64,000 nucleotides of DNA from G963662675 sp963676845. Its GTDB lineage: Bacteria > Bacteroidota > Bacteroidia > Bacteroidales > Prolixibacteraceae. The notes beneath the pieces were generated by a model. It did no database searches. It was not told the DNA's origin and worked only from the letters and a program-made list of their open reading frames with translations. Position numbers and translations under genes: made by a program. Shown piece by piece: positions 44,253 to 53,848 of this stretch (the first letter of the stretch is position 1; each line of letters begins with the position of its first letter). Location of the stretch: the NCBI GenBank assembly GCA_963676845.2, contig CAXXKK010000015.1, positions 1 to 64,000 on the forward strand, in the 5' to 3' direction.

Positions 44253-45611
44253 TTACTCTGCAACTTTAACACAAACCAATTGGCTTTGGCTCTTAATTAG
44301 CAGTTTACCATCAGCCAATGCCATTGGAGCCCAATTTAGGTTTGTTCCCACAATACCGGCAGTTCTTCCTTCTATTCCACTTTCTTTTAAAATACTTGCA
44401 GATGCCAGCGGTTTAAAAGCAGTTGGGTCAGGCTCAATTAAATAAAGGGTAGTTTCACCATCGGTTGCAAGTATCAGATCGTTTACCAAAATCATACTTC
44501 CTTTGCTGAATGCAGGTTCTCTGCGGGTTTTCCACATAATTTCTCCGTCTTCACTCATACAAACCAATCCATCACGGCGTTCATTTGTAGTATATTGAGC
44601 GTAGTAATAACCGTTAGCTAATAAAGGTGGTTTTGTGTGATCGCCAAAATCTTCTGTTTTAAAAAGCTCCGTAACATTATACTCACTTCCTGCTTTTTCT
44701 ACTTGAATCATTGCAGCCCCTGCCTGGTATCCACCAATAATCAAAACTTTATTATCACCTGCATCATAGGCAGACGGTGAAGGAATACTACAACTCCAGT
44801 TGGCATATTGCCACAAAATATTGCCGTTGTTCGGGTTAATCCCCACAACGTTACTAGGCGTTTGAGGTTGCCCCCAACCTCCACTGGAAGCTGTAATCAT
44901 TACCACTTGGTCTTCACCATCAACTTTTACAATTGCCGGACTAACATATCCTAAAGCACCCAGTGATTCTGTTTTCCAGGCTACTTCTCCGCTTGCTTTA
45001 TTATAGGCTACCACTCCGGCATCCGGAGCCTGAGAAGCAATGATCAACAAATCACCATAAATTATTGGACACTGAGAAATTGCCCACATCGGGAAAGCCC
45101 CTGCCTGACCAAATGATGCAAAACCACCTTCTACTGAAGGTTCTTTACCACCAAAGTCAGTCCAAATATTTACATTCCAAACGGGCTGGTGGGTATTTAC
45201 ATCAAAACAATATAAATCCCCATTCGGGCCACATGAATAGACATGTGTGTCATCAACAACCGGAACACTTCTCGAACCGGGAAACTCCACTGATCCGGGA
45301 GCTTCGTATCCGTATTTCCAAAGTTCTTCACCTGTGTTCAAATCAAAACATCTCATGTAGTCACCGTATTCATCGTCCCTGTCCAGCAAATAAGCTTTTC
45401 CGTCTTTTATAACAGATCCGCCAAAACCGATTCCAACATCGGTAGTCCAAAGTACTTCCGGACCTTCAGCCGGCCAGCTTCTCAATAAGCCTTCCTGAGT
45501 TGTTTTACTATTTCCATTTGGCCCAAGATATTGCGGCCAATCTTGTGCCCTCACATTTAAGGCAAATACTAACAGTAAAAACATTACTGTAGTAATCTTT
45601 TTGTTTTTCAT
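44253..45611 (-). CDS. Exported PQQ-type beta-propeller protein
   Basis: 452 residues with a signal peptide (MKNKKITTVMFLLLVFALNVRAQ). It has propeller blades with the PQQ-like pattern: DWPQYLGPNGNSKTT, DRDDEYGDYMRCFDLNTGEELWKYG, VYSCGPNGDLYCFDVNTHQPVW, VGINPNNGNILWQYANWS. These repeats resemble BamB and PQQ-dependent alcohol dehydrogenase propellers, but the dehydrogenase active-site residues and cytochrome motifs are not evident, so a PQQ cofactor is uncertain. It is the last gene of the minus-strand cluster before the terminator. A secreted binding or oxidoreductase role is inference. Confidence 0.85.
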   Translation of the reverse strand: MKNKKITTVMFLLLVFALNVRAQDWPQYLGPNGNSKTTQEGLLRSWPAEGPEVLWTTDVGIGFGGSVIKDGKAYLLDRDDEYGDYMRCFDLNTGEELWKYGYEAPGSVEFPGSRSVPVVDDTHVYSCGPNGDLYCFDVNTHQPVWNVNIWTDFGGKEPSVEGGFASFGQAGAFPMWAISQCPIIYGDLLIIASQAPDAGVVAYNKASGEVAWKTESLGALGYVSPAIVKVDGEDQVVMITASSGGWGQPQTPSNVVGINPNNGNILWQYANWSCSIPSPSAYDAGDNKVLIIGGYQAGAAMIQVEKAGSEYNVTELFKTEDFGDHTKPPLLANGYYYAQYTTNERRDGLVCMSEDGEIMWKTRREPAFSKGSMILVNDLILATDGETTLYLIEPDPTAFKPLASASILKESGIEGRTAGIVGTNLNWAPMALADGKLLIKSQSQLVCVKVAE

Positions 45612-45705
45612 GTTGATTTGTTTTTTGGTTGAAAAAGGTTAATATATAGCATAGAGGAATTCCTGTTTTTACATGTATTTCCTCTTTTCGATTTAAGTAT
45701 CTTAT

Positions 45706-46194
45706 TTACTTTGTTGCCTCTGCATACTCTTGATCAGTTACCGGGCCACTCCAAACAGCTCCTCCATCGTCGGTATTCAGGCTAACGGCAATGTGTGCAA
45801 AACCACTATCAGGAGACGCACCATGCCAGTGTATTACATCACGAGGGATTTCTACCACATCGCCATTCTGCAACAAACGGGCTGGCTGTCCCTTTGCCTG
45901 GTAATAGCCCCGACCTTCAGTAATAAAAAGAATTTGTCCACCCGGATGCGAGTGCCAGTTTGTTCTTGCCTCAGGATCAAAAGTTACATTGCCGAAACTG
46001 GCATGAAGAGTGGTATCACTAGCGCCCATCATATACAAATATGCGATTCCGACAAAGTTATTGTTGGTTATTAGTTCTCCTTTTGGAAAAATAGAAACAT
46101 CTTCCAGAATGGTTTCCTTAGTTGATTTTTCCATGTTACAACTTGTAGCAAGAATGAAAAGGAAAAAAATACTGTAATTAATACTATTTTTCAT
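45706..46194 (-). CDS. Cupin-fold lipoprotein
   Basis: 162 residues with a lipoprotein leader (MKNSINYSIFFLFILATSCNMEKS, lipobox LATSC). The cupin metal-binding motifs are present: RTNWHSHPGGQILFITEGRGYYQ (about 77-99; two histidines and glutamate) and a second GDVVEIPRDVIHWHGA (about 108-123). Cupins of this layout are dioxygenases, isomerases or lactone-processing enzymes. An exported cupin beside an exported CMD-fold protein suggests a shared small-molecule pathway outside the inner membrane. The exact reaction is unknown. Confidence 0.88.
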   Translation of the reverse strand: MKNSINYSIFFLFILATSCNMEKSTKETILEDVSIFPKGELITNNNFVGIAYLYMMGASDTTLHASFGNVTFDPEARTNWHSHPGGQILFITEGRGYYQAKGQPARLLQNGDVVEIPRDVIHWHGASPDSGFAHIAVSLNTDDGGAVWSGPVTDQEYAEATK

Positions 46195-46212
46195 AACTGT
46201 TCTTTTTTGATG

Positions 46213-46953
46213 TTATTGAGAATTCTGGTTTTCTAAAACCTCATCGATAACTGCCTGTGCTTTTTTTGCAGTCTTTTTGCCAACTGCTGATTTAATAATC
46301 CCTGTGAACTCAGTCAGCTGTTTAGGAGTAAAGCCAAGGTTCAAACAAATACCCAAATGAGAACGGAGCATTGGCTCGACACCGCCAATACTGCTTAATA
46401 CAGATATTGTTACCAATTCTCGATCTGCAAATGACAGAACATCTCGTTCAAATATGTCGGCAAAAAGATGCTCCTTCAAGAAAATTTCAATTACTGGCGC
46501 AAAAGCTGCATAGCCCGTTTGAGGTCCGGTAATTGATCTTCCTAAAAGCTCTTCTAAATTCTCTTTACCCCGTTCATATTTACTTGGTTCATAACGTATC
46601 GGTGAAGCTTCTACCCCAAGCTCATCAGTAATCCCCTTTGCAGTCCGTTCGTCCAGTACTTCCATAAAGGTCTGCAAACCACGGATACTACGGGGGAAAC
46701 CACAATATGCATACAAATGAACGATCGCTTCCTTAATTTCATTTACAGTTAAACCTGCATCCAGCCCCTGGCTTAATGCTGTTTTCAGAAGAAGAAGTTC
46801 TCCATTGGCTGTATAAGCTGCAATCGGAATAATATGTTGCTGCCTTAACGTTAATTCGCTTTCAGCTTCTTTATTACTTTGTGCATAAATATTACCGATT
46901 AAACATCCCATAAAAGCTAATCCCATCACTATTTGTTTACCGATATTCTTCAT
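46213..46953 (-). CDS. Exported protein with two carboxymuconolactone-decarboxylase-like domains
   Basis: 246 residues from the ATG at 46951-46953; the frame opens with a GTG at 46977, but the ATG gives the proper signal peptide (KNIGKQIVMGLAFMGCLIGNIYAQ). Two CMD repeats: the first with LYAYCGFPRSIRGLQTFMEVL (about 89-109), the second with ELVTISVLSSIGGVEPMLRSHLGICLNLG. The peroxidase CxxC pair of AhpD-type proteins is missing, so this is the gamma-CMD-like branch. Such proteins decarboxylate 4-carboxymuconolactone-like compounds or act as related lyases. An exported form is unusual. It is 18 nt from the cupin gene and probably in the same transcript. Confidence 0.85.
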   Translation of the reverse strand: MKNIGKQIVMGLAFMGCLIGNIYAQSNKEAESELTLRQQHIIPIAAYTANGELLLLKTALSQGLDAGLTVNEIKEAIVHLYAYCGFPRSIRGLQTFMEVLDERTAKGITDELGVEASPIRYEPSKYERGKENLEELLGRSITGPQTGYAAFAPVIEIFLKEHLFADIFERDVLSFADRELVTISVLSSIGGVEPMLRSHLGICLNLGFTPKQLTEFTGIIKSAVGKKTAKKAQAVIDEVLENQNSQ

Positions 46954-47009
46954 TTTGTATTTCTTTAAAATTGACACACATACTTACGAATCAAACAACT
47001 TCAGAATTC

Positions 47010-47918
47010 CTATTCATTTGACAAGACCCCCTGAACAACGAGCCATTCCTTAAATTGCTCAATCCAATTATCGACAGGCAATCCTTGTTTACGCATACCA
47101 AAACCGTGACCACCATTTGAGAACACATGATACTCAACACTTTTCCCGGCAGATAGCCATGCCTTATACAACTCTCCTGACTTTAAGGCTACATTCACAT
47201 CATCGGCTGCACAAACAGAAAACATGGGGGTAGCGTCTTCTGGGACAAGCAATTCTTCCATAGCAAACCCATAAATTGGAGCGATAAAATCAGGTCGACT
47301 TTTTTCGTCATGATTAAGAGCTACTCCCATCGTGACTACTCCTCCTGCTGAGAAGCCCATCATGCCTATATGATCAGGATTAACTTTGTAGTTGGCAGCA
47401 TTTTCACGTACATGTTTTATAGCCTGTCGTCCATCCTCTTCAGCAAGTGATATAATTTTTGCCACATCAGGATATTTCTGTAGTTCAAGTACGGGATCGT
47501 CTGTACCTGTGACACTTACCATTTGTTGCAAGAATGCCCCTGACTTTTGCTGAAACTCCTCCTCTGTCCCAGTATCTGCCAAGCGATATTTAAGTACAAA
47601 TGCCGCAATACCATGTGACTGTAGCCATTCACCAACCTGAGTTCCTTCGTTTTCCCAGGAAAGCCAAACAAAACCACCTCCGGGAGCAACAACAACAGCA
47701 GCACCTGTAGCAATGCTTTCATCTGGTAAAAACACAGTTAAGGTTGGATTTACCACATTACGAACCATTTTTCCTCCATACTGCTCATATTCGATTTCTT
47801 TTTGATCCCAGTTTTCTGAAACTGATGCGACACCATCATACAGAGGAATTATTAATTGTTGAGCATTTAAAGAAAAAATGAAGAAGAAAAACATAATAAC
47901 AGAAAATAGCTTTTTCAT
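47010..47918 (-). CDS. Exported alpha/beta hydrolase (BD-FAE / acetyl-esterase type)
   Basis: 302 residues with a signal peptide (KKLFSVIMFFFFIFSLNAQ). The oxyanion-hole motif is VVVAPGGGFVWLSWENEG, the nucleophile elbow is MMGFSAGGVVT (GxSxG, about 185-195), and the C-terminal histidine is in SNGGHGFGMR (about 270). This matches acetyl or feruloyl esterases of the HSL/BD-FAE type acting on polysaccharide-linked or small esters. One of five esterase-like hydrolases in the cluster. The 5' gap of about 140 nt to the next gene may hold an extra promoter. Confidence 0.87.
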   Translation of the reverse strand: MKKLFSVIMFFFFIFSLNAQQLIIPLYDGVASVSENWDQKEIEYEQYGGKMVRNVVNPTLTVFLPDESIATGAAVVVAPGGGFVWLSWENEGTQVGEWLQSHGIAAFVLKYRLADTGTEEEFQQKSGAFLQQMVSVTGTDDPVLELQKYPDVAKIISLAEEDGRQAIKHVRENAANYKVNPDHIGMMGFSAGGVVTMGVALNHDEKSRPDFIAPIYGFAMEELLVPEDATPMFSVCAADDVNVALKSGELYKAWLSAGKSVEYHVFSNGGHGFGMRKQGLPVDNWIEQFKEWLVVQGVLSNE

Positions 47919-48058
47919 TTGAAGAGGTTTATATATTAATATGATCTATTTACATGAAACAGGAATCTTGGCTCAACGCAACTAAGTGCTTAAACCAAGA
48001 CTCCATAGACTTCACGATTACAGTATCTTATGTTGAAGTTTCATTTCTTATTCGCAAT

Positions 48059-49702
48059 TTAAATACCATTCGGTTGCAAGTTATCACCCCTTTTCACTGC
48101 TTTTTCAACTACGTCCAGTCTTGCTTTGGTAGGATCAGTTTTTCCAACTGTGCTGCCATCGCGTTCAATTTCAAGAATCTTATTTGTTTCAGAATTATTT
48201 AAAGGCCATTCAGGCAAACCTTCACCATTTGGATTTCCGGTTTTAGCGAAATTAACCCAGTAGGCGTTCATTAAAGTAGCCACTGCCTGATCCTCTGCTG
48301 TTGGTGTTGGAGCCGGTCCGAAACCTCCTGATGCTCCAAGATTGTCGAACGCATAAGAAATATCGGTTCCATGTCCGGGGCCATAGGAAGCCCTTCCTGC
48401 CATGGAAGAAGGCAAATAGTCAAACAAGAAAATGTATGCAGGTTCATCCACCGCATCAAATGCTCTTGCTGAAAAGCGTGCAGGCTCTGCCCATACTTTG
48501 TCTGTGTTAAACCTTGTTTGTACTTCAGCAAATTCTTTATCACCATTAGGATCATACGCAGCTCTTGCCTCATCCTCATAGATTCCGAACATAGAGAACA
48601 GTTCATCTTTTGTACTGCTGGCATTAACAAAGCCACCACCAATTTCTGCACTATTGTTACCAATTATCAGAGGAACGTGTGCTTGTCTTCCTGCATTATA
48701 GGCACTTTCAGCAGTCTCTACAACGAATTCCCCATCGAGAATCGGACCGGAATAAACACGAAGTCCACTTTCAGCATCCGTTTCTCCACTCCCAACAACA
48801 TCTGCTACAGGCAGATTGCGTAACTCAGCCAAAGCAGCAGCATCTATACCATCAATGCCATGCTTGCGTGCAAAGTTTATCCCAATTGTTTCTGCAGATG
48901 CAGGGTAGTATTGACTTGCATTATCTTTACTGATTGGTCTTCCGGTAAGAACACCATCACGGCCACCACTGGAATGACCTATTGCCTTATGGAAAAGTCC
49001 TCGTGCTTCAGGAATAGTTAACATAGAATGTACAGAAACACCACCCGCAGAAAAACCAAAGATGGTAACGTTATTCGGATCACCACCGAATGCTGCAATA
49101 TTTTGTTGTACCCATTTAAGGGCTGCAATCTGATCCATAAAAGCATAACTACCTTTTGCTTCTTCAGGATGTTCTTCACTCAAAGCAGGGAATGCAAAAT
49201 GACCAAGAATTCCCAAACGATAATTCATAGAAACAAGGATAACTCCCTGTTTGGCAAACCCATCACCTGATGTGTTACCACTACCACCAGTAAATCCACC
49301 ACCGTGAATCCATACCATAACGGGTAATTTTGCACCGGGTTCAACATCTGCTGGTCTCCATACATTAAGATAAAGACAGTCTTCCGATGAGCCCTCTGAA
49401 ATTGTTCCGGGAGCAGCACCCCAGCCTGCTGTAGCACAAGATGGACCAAACTCTGAAGCATCAAGAACTCCATCCCATGATGCTACCGATTGTGGTGGAC
49501 GCCAGCGAAACTCTCCTACAGGTGGAGCTGCATAAGGGATTCCCTTAAAGCTTTCAACATCACCATCCGATACTCCCTGTACATACCCGGAGATTGTACC
49601 GACTACCGGGTCATCTGCAGTTTTAGCATTTACCTCGTTGTATTGTACATTGATAAGAAATGCAACAAGGAATAAAGTGAATACTGATAATAATTTTTTC
49701 AT
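48059..49702 (-). CDS. Type-B carboxylesterase, exported
   Basis: 547 residues with a signal peptide (MKKLLSVFTLFLVAFLINVQ). Carboxylesterase/lipase type-B family: FKGIPYAAPPVGEFRWRPPQ (about 49-68), the type-B signature SEDCLYLNVW (about 105-114), oxyanion GGGFTGGSG, nucleophile in IFGFSAGGVSVHSML (about 213-227), and the catalytic histidine in GPGHGTDISYAF. Family members hydrolyse carboxylic esters such as aryl or alkyl esters; p-nitrobenzyl esterase is a relative. The protein is exported, in line with its cluster. The gap of about 180 nt upstream is the largest in this part of the cluster. Confidence 0.92.
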   Translation of the reverse strand: MKKLLSVFTLFLVAFLINVQYNEVNAKTADDPVVGTISGYVQGVSDGDVESFKGIPYAAPPVGEFRWRPPQSVASWDGVLDASEFGPSCATAGWGAAPGTISEGSSEDCLYLNVWRPADVEPGAKLPVMVWIHGGGFTGGSGNTSGDGFAKQGVILVSMNYRLGILGHFAFPALSEEHPEEAKGSYAFMDQIAALKWVQQNIAAFGGDPNNVTIFGFSAGGVSVHSMLTIPEARGLFHKAIGHSSGGRDGVLTGRPISKDNASQYYPASAETIGINFARKHGIDGIDAAALAELRNLPVADVVGSGETDAESGLRVYSGPILDGEFVVETAESAYNAGRQAHVPLIIGNNSAEIGGGFVNASSTKDELFSMFGIYEDEARAAYDPNGDKEFAEVQTRFNTDKVWAEPARFSARAFDAVDEPAYIFLFDYLPSSMAGRASYGPGHGTDISYAFDNLGASGGFGPAPTPTAEDQAVATLMNAYWVNFAKTGNPNGEGLPEWPLNNSETNKILEIERDGSTVGKTDPTKARLDVVEKAVKRGDNLQPNGI

Positions 49703-49880
49703 AATGATTTATTTCTATGTGTTTATAATTTGATCAAGGATTAATTCATTTTTGATGGATTGTATGGTGCAGGTTTTTCAAAATGAATAACCCACTGCCA
49801 TTTTTTGAATAACTATTAATCAACCTGTATTTATGATTCTTTAAGTGTTCTTAATTAACATTGCAAATTGATACAACTTC

Positions 49881-51068
49881 CTACTGCTTTAAAGGAGCTT
49901 CAACTCCTGAAAGAGCCTGTACAAATGGAGGCAATCGATCTCCTTCAATATGTATGATTTCCAATTCTGAATTGAATTGGTCCCATTCTTCAGAGGAAAA
50001 CTTAACTCCATCTGCACCGATATTTTCTTTCATATGTGCCATTTGTGTTGTTCCAGGAATAGGCACGATCCATGGCTTCTGAGCCTGCAACCATGCCAAA
50101 GATATTTGCCCGGGAGTTGCTTCTTTTTTCAAGCCCCACTTTTGCAGCAAATCTACAAGTGCCAAGTTTTTGGGTAAATTTTCCGGAGAAAACCTTGTTT
50201 CAGAACCACGAATATCACCTTGAGCAAAGCGTGTGTTTGCATCAATAGTACCAGTCAGAAAACCAACACCAAGAGGACTCCATGGGACAAATCCGATGCC
50301 CAGTTCTTCACAAAGTGGGAGAATATCCTTATCTGATCCATGGTACAATAAAGAATGCTCATTTTGAATTGCAGTAACCGGATGCTCTTTATGAGCACGT
50401 CTTACAGTTTGGACTCCTGGTTCGGAAAGACCGTAATGCAAGACTTTTCCCTCCTGAATAAGATCTTTTATTACCCCCACCACATCTTCAATTGGTACTT
50501 GTGGATCAACACGGTGTTGGTACAACAAATCGATACGATCAGTATTCAAGCGTTTCAACATTCCCTCAACAACGAGTCTGATATGCTCCGGACGACTATT
50601 AAGTCCCCCAAGCATCCTTCCTGTTTCCTGATCGATATCCCATCCAAACTTTGTAGCGATAACAATTTGATCCCGGAAAGGCTGAACGCCCTCACCTAAA
50701 ATTCGTTCAACTTCCAAAGGGCCGTAAGCTTCTGCTGCATCAAAAAAAGTAACACCATTATCAAAAGCTGTACGAATGATATTGTGCATTTCTGAACGTA
50801 AAGGAATGGTTGTCTGATATGTTCTACTCATATTCTGAACTCCCAACCCAATGCTTGAAACTTCTAATGTACCTCCAAGCATACGACGGCTCAGGGAATT
50901 ATTTTGTGCAGAACTTATCGCATGGTTAATTCCCATGTTTTGCGCCATTAGCTTATTTGCTCCGGCAACCGATGCAAACATTGAACCTACGGCCAATGCA
51001 AGGCTGTTGTTCAAAAACCTACGGCGATTAAAGTCAATACCTTTCTTTTTATTATCTATGTTTCCCAT
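49881..51068 (-). CDS. Aldo/keto reductase with Tat-like leader
   Basis: 395 residues. The N-terminus MGNIDNKKKGIDFNRRRFLNNSLALAVGS carries a twin-arginine motif (RRRFL) and a hydrophobic stretch, so the folded NADPH enzyme may be exported by Tat; most AKRs are cytosolic. The AKR barrel keeps its tetrad: FFDAAEAYGP (aspartate and tyrosine), VIATKFGW (lysine) and YQHRVDP (histidine), plus GFVPWSPLG. It is closely similar in plan to the AKR at 53849-54832, which lacks the leader. It reduces an aldehyde or ketone, or acts in the reverse direction; the substrate is unknown. Confidence 0.88.
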   Translation of the reverse strand: MGNIDNKKKGIDFNRRRFLNNSLALAVGSMFASVAGANKLMAQNMGINHAISSAQNNSLSRRMLGGTLEVSSIGLGVQNMSRTYQTTIPLRSEMHNIIRTAFDNGVTFFDAAEAYGPLEVERILGEGVQPFRDQIVIATKFGWDIDQETGRMLGGLNSRPEHIRLVVEGMLKRLNTDRIDLLYQHRVDPQVPIEDVVGVIKDLIQEGKVLHYGLSEPGVQTVRRAHKEHPVTAIQNEHSLLYHGSDKDILPLCEELGIGFVPWSPLGVGFLTGTIDANTRFAQGDIRGSETRFSPENLPKNLALVDLLQKWGLKKEATPGQISLAWLQAQKPWIVPIPGTTQMAHMKENIGADGVKFSSEEWDQFNSELEIIHIEGDRLPPFVQALSGVEAPLKQ

Positions 51069-51105
51069 AATCCTGTTTCCTTTTATTTAATTGTTGTCCA
51101 TAGTA

Positions 51106-51570
51106 CTATTCTCCTCCCGGAGTCATTAACCTAGAGAAGGAAAGAGAACCTAACTTCCATTTTCCATCTTCCTTCACATACACTTCTGTAACCATAAATG
51201 GATTGGTTACTTCGTTATTCCCAACAACGGCTAGCAAATCAATTCGATTAAGCAGAATAACTGTATCGTCAATTGTATTAACAATTACCTCATGGATATC
51301 TGCATTTTTATACCAGATTCCACCGCTTTTTATGACATTCATTTCCTGTTCTTTTCCCCAAGAGCCTCCCATATGGACAAACATTGATTTTTCGTGGAAA
51401 AGATCATCTAGTGCATCTGCGTTTTTGTCTGCCATCCACTGCCATTTATCTTTAGATAGTTGAACAATCTCCTTCTCTGTGTCTGAATAATTCATAGTTG
51501 TCGAATTTTGTGCGCTACTAAATTGTGCGCTCATGATGATTAAAAAAATCCCAATAATTGTTGTTTTCAT
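51106..51570 (-). CDS. Exported NTF2-like (SnoaL/DUF4440-type) protein
   Basis: 154 residues with a signal peptide (MKTTIIGIFLIIMSAQFSSAQ). The NTF2-like cone fold is indicated by SKDKWQWMADKNADALDDLFHEKSMFVHMGGSWGKEQEMN and a C-terminal strand pattern (VTEVYVKEDGKWKLGSLSFSRL). DUF4440/SnoaL-like proteins bind small hydrophobic molecules and some are cyclases or isomerases. Role in the pathway unknown. It sits 37 nt downstream of the hydrolase gene and 37 nt upstream of the Tat-like AKR. Confidence 0.8.
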   Translation of the reverse strand: MKTTIIGIFLIIMSAQFSSAQNSTTMNYSDTEKEIVQLSKDKWQWMADKNADALDDLFHEKSMFVHMGGSWGKEQEMNVIKSGGIWYKNADIHEVIVNTIDDTVILLNRIDLLAVVGNNEVTNPFMVTEVYVKEDGKWKLGSLSFSRLMTPGGE

Positions 51571-51607
51571 AATTATGCTTTTAAATTGTTTCCAGCACGT
51601 TCAAATA

Positions 51608-52660
51608 TTACAAGTGTTTCCCAAAAAACTCATTCAGTTTGACTACAGCTTGTTCTACATATTCAGGCATATAATACGTTTGGATATGTGTAGCACCTGG
51701 AATCAAAAACAATTCTTTTTCTGTGGTTCCGGTAGCTTTCGCAAATGCCTCATCGGTCATGTATTTTGTGTCCGCTTTACTACCGGCCATCATCAGCAAA
51801 GGCTGATTGATCAATTCAATGTTATCTGTTGCATCCCAGGTCATTAAATCCATTAAGCTGCTTGTTGTATACAGAAATGTTGAATTTGGATGTTTGTGGG
51901 TCCTGTAATAATATGCATATCCTTCGCGATATAAATCTGTTGTGGTTTTAGCAATTTCTTCATCGGTTATGCTTGCTACGCCAGAATAGAGAATTTTACC
52001 ACCTGCGGCCTCTTGGGCACGTGCATCCGAAGCTTGCTTCATGCGTTCCTGGATGGTGCTTAACATGGCATTTTGAAAGCCATTACGTCTTACTTCTCCT
52101 GAATTGAACATACTTAAAGTAGCAACGGCTTTGATTCGCTTATCAGATTGAACTGTTTTTAGCGTATAACCACCGCCGCCACAAATTCCTAAAGCACCTA
52201 AACGGTCAGTATCAACACCTGGATATTGGGAAATAAAATCAACCATACCATGTATGTCCTCGACGCGGTTTTGGGGCTTATCAGTATGCCGTGGCTCACC
52301 ACCACTAGCTCCCTGATAGGAAGCATCGGCAGCAATTGTAATGTAGCCTGACTCAGCTAAAAGTTGAGCATATAAGCCTGCCACCTGCTCTTTTACCCCT
52401 CCATTTGGGTGAGCTACGACTACTGCAGGATAACTCTTCGATGGATCATAGTTTGCAGGTGTATAAACGTTAGCTGCAATATCAATCCCATTCAGCTTAT
52501 AATTAACAGGGTGTATATTTACCTCCCCTGACAGGTTTTCTGTAATTGCATTTTGGTAAACCAACCCATATGGGTTTTCTGTTCCGGTTTGACCCGACGA
52601 AACAATACTTGTCAACATAAATTGAACGATCAATAAATAATTAATAATTTTCTTTTTCAC
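51608..52660 (-). CDS. Exported alpha/beta hydrolase with cysteine nucleophile (dienelactone-hydrolase-like)
   Basis: 350 residues with a signal peptide (MKKKIINYLLIVQFMLTSIVSSGQ). Core strand and oxyanion loop: YPAVVVAHPNGGVKEQ. The nucleophile elbow is ALGICGGGGYT (about 191-201), that is GxCxG, a cysteine rather than serine, as in dienelactone hydrolase. The C-terminal histidine is in IPGATHIQTYYMPEYV. A charged-residue-rich insertion precedes it. Dienelactone hydrolase activity would fit the muconolactone-type CMD gene nearby; this link is suggestive, not proven. Confidence 0.83.
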   Translation of the reverse strand: MKKKIINYLLIVQFMLTSIVSSGQTGTENPYGLVYQNAITENLSGEVNIHPVNYKLNGIDIAANVYTPANYDPSKSYPAVVVAHPNGGVKEQVAGLYAQLLAESGYITIAADASYQGASGGEPRHTDKPQNRVEDIHGMVDFISQYPGVDTDRLGALGICGGGGYTLKTVQSDKRIKAVATLSMFNSGEVRRNGFQNAMLSTIQERMKQASDARAQEAAGGKILYSGVASITDEEIAKTTTDLYREGYAYYYRTHKHPNSTFLYTTSSLMDLMTWDATDNIELINQPLLMMAGSKADTKYMTDEAFAKATGTTEKELFLIPGATHIQTYYMPEYVEQAVVKLNEFFGKHL

Positions 52661-52736
52661 TTTTAATCTCCTCCTCTATACTTATTACAACATTGATTAC
52701 AAATGAGTTTACTAAATGATGACTACAATCAATAAA

Positions 52737-53786
52737 CTATTCATTCGTATATTTTTCCCAAAACTGAACGGCCAAATCGACCCATCCTTCAGCATCTGTA
52801 TCTGTTCCTAATCCAAAACCATGGCCGGCACGTTCATATCTGTGGTATTCTACATCGACTCCGGCATTCCGTAAATTGGTTACACGTCTTTCTACTGTAT
52901 TTACATTGGCTATACCATCGTTTGCGGCAACTGTAATAAATGCAGGTGAGAAATCGCTTGAATAGCTTGACTGTCCGGTATAAGCAATAACCGCAGTCGC
53001 TGGTTTTGGGAGATTATCACCTCCATATGCAGCCACTCCGTTTAAAGCGATGTTTCCTGCCATACGTGCCCCGGCTGAGCCACCCCACACGGAGTAATTT
53101 TGGGTACTTACATTAAGGGATTCAGCATTTTGAAAAATGAAGGTCAAAACGGCAGCCAAATCTTCCGTAGCCCATTGCCCGCTACCAATACGATAGCGAA
53201 TAACGAACGCATTTAATCCCAGTTCGCTAATCCGTTGTGCAATAGGAAATCCCTCGTGAAGTGAACCAACATAAGAGAAACCGCCACCGGGGCAAATCAC
53301 AGCAAATGGAGCACCTGGGTTTCCCCTAAAGAAAAATAAGCCTGTATTTTCTTTGTCACGATCATTTTGCTTTTGCTCGTCAGTATAGAAATCGTAAAAA
53401 ATATCTTCCCCTTCATTCACCTCATCAATCAGGAAGTTAAGAGCCCCAACTACATCTTCAGAATTTACATGGCCATGATAAGGCATCAGGGAACCCACAT
53501 TTTGCAGTGAAGTATTATAGTACCTGAAATTATTATCCCATGGCAACATCAATTCCCCATAACCATAAAATGCAGGGTGATTTACAATATCACTGACATA
53601 ATTATACGTTGATAGATGGTTGTACATTTCACTGTTCACTTTAAAGCATTCAGTTCCACCTTTAATATCAGCTCCTTGAATTGTATCAATTGTTGTACAA
53701 CTTAATAAGATAAAAAAAGGTAGGATCGCTGCACAAACAGCTACCAACAATTCACTCTTCATCCAATGTTGAAAAATATTTCCCAT
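52737..53786 (-). CDS. Alpha/beta hydrolase, predicted lipoprotein (BD-FAE type)
   Basis: 349 residues from the ATG at 53784-53786; a second ATG at 53760-53762 (MKSELLVAVCAAILPFFILLSC) gives a more usual lipoprotein leader and may be the true start. The catalytic domain (about 150-349) shows FAVICPGGGFSYVGSLHEGFP (oxyanion loop), SVWGGSAGARMAGNIA (nucleophile GxSxG, about 233) and YERAGHGFGLG (histidine). The N-terminal 120 residues are a unique lead-in with little similarity to other domains. Fits the same esterase theme as its neighbours. Substrate unknown. Confidence 0.83.
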   Translation of the reverse strand: MGNIFQHWMKSELLVAVCAAILPFFILLSCTTIDTIQGADIKGGTECFKVNSEMYNHLSTYNYVSDIVNHPAFYGYGELMLPWDNNFRYYNTSLQNVGSLMPYHGHVNSEDVVGALNFLIDEVNEGEDIFYDFYTDEQKQNDRDKENTGLFFFRGNPGAPFAVICPGGGFSYVGSLHEGFPIAQRISELGLNAFVIRYRIGSGQWATEDLAAVLTFIFQNAESLNVSTQNYSVWGGSAGARMAGNIALNGVAAYGGDNLPKPATAVIAYTGQSSYSSDFSPAFITVAANDGIANVNTVERRVTNLRNAGVDVEYHRYERAGHGFGLGTDTDAEGWVDLAVQFWEKYTNE

Positions 53787-53848
53787 TATCGGTCTTATTT
53801 CTCTTATTAATCAATTTTCCTCTCTTGATAAATACACAGTTATCATTA

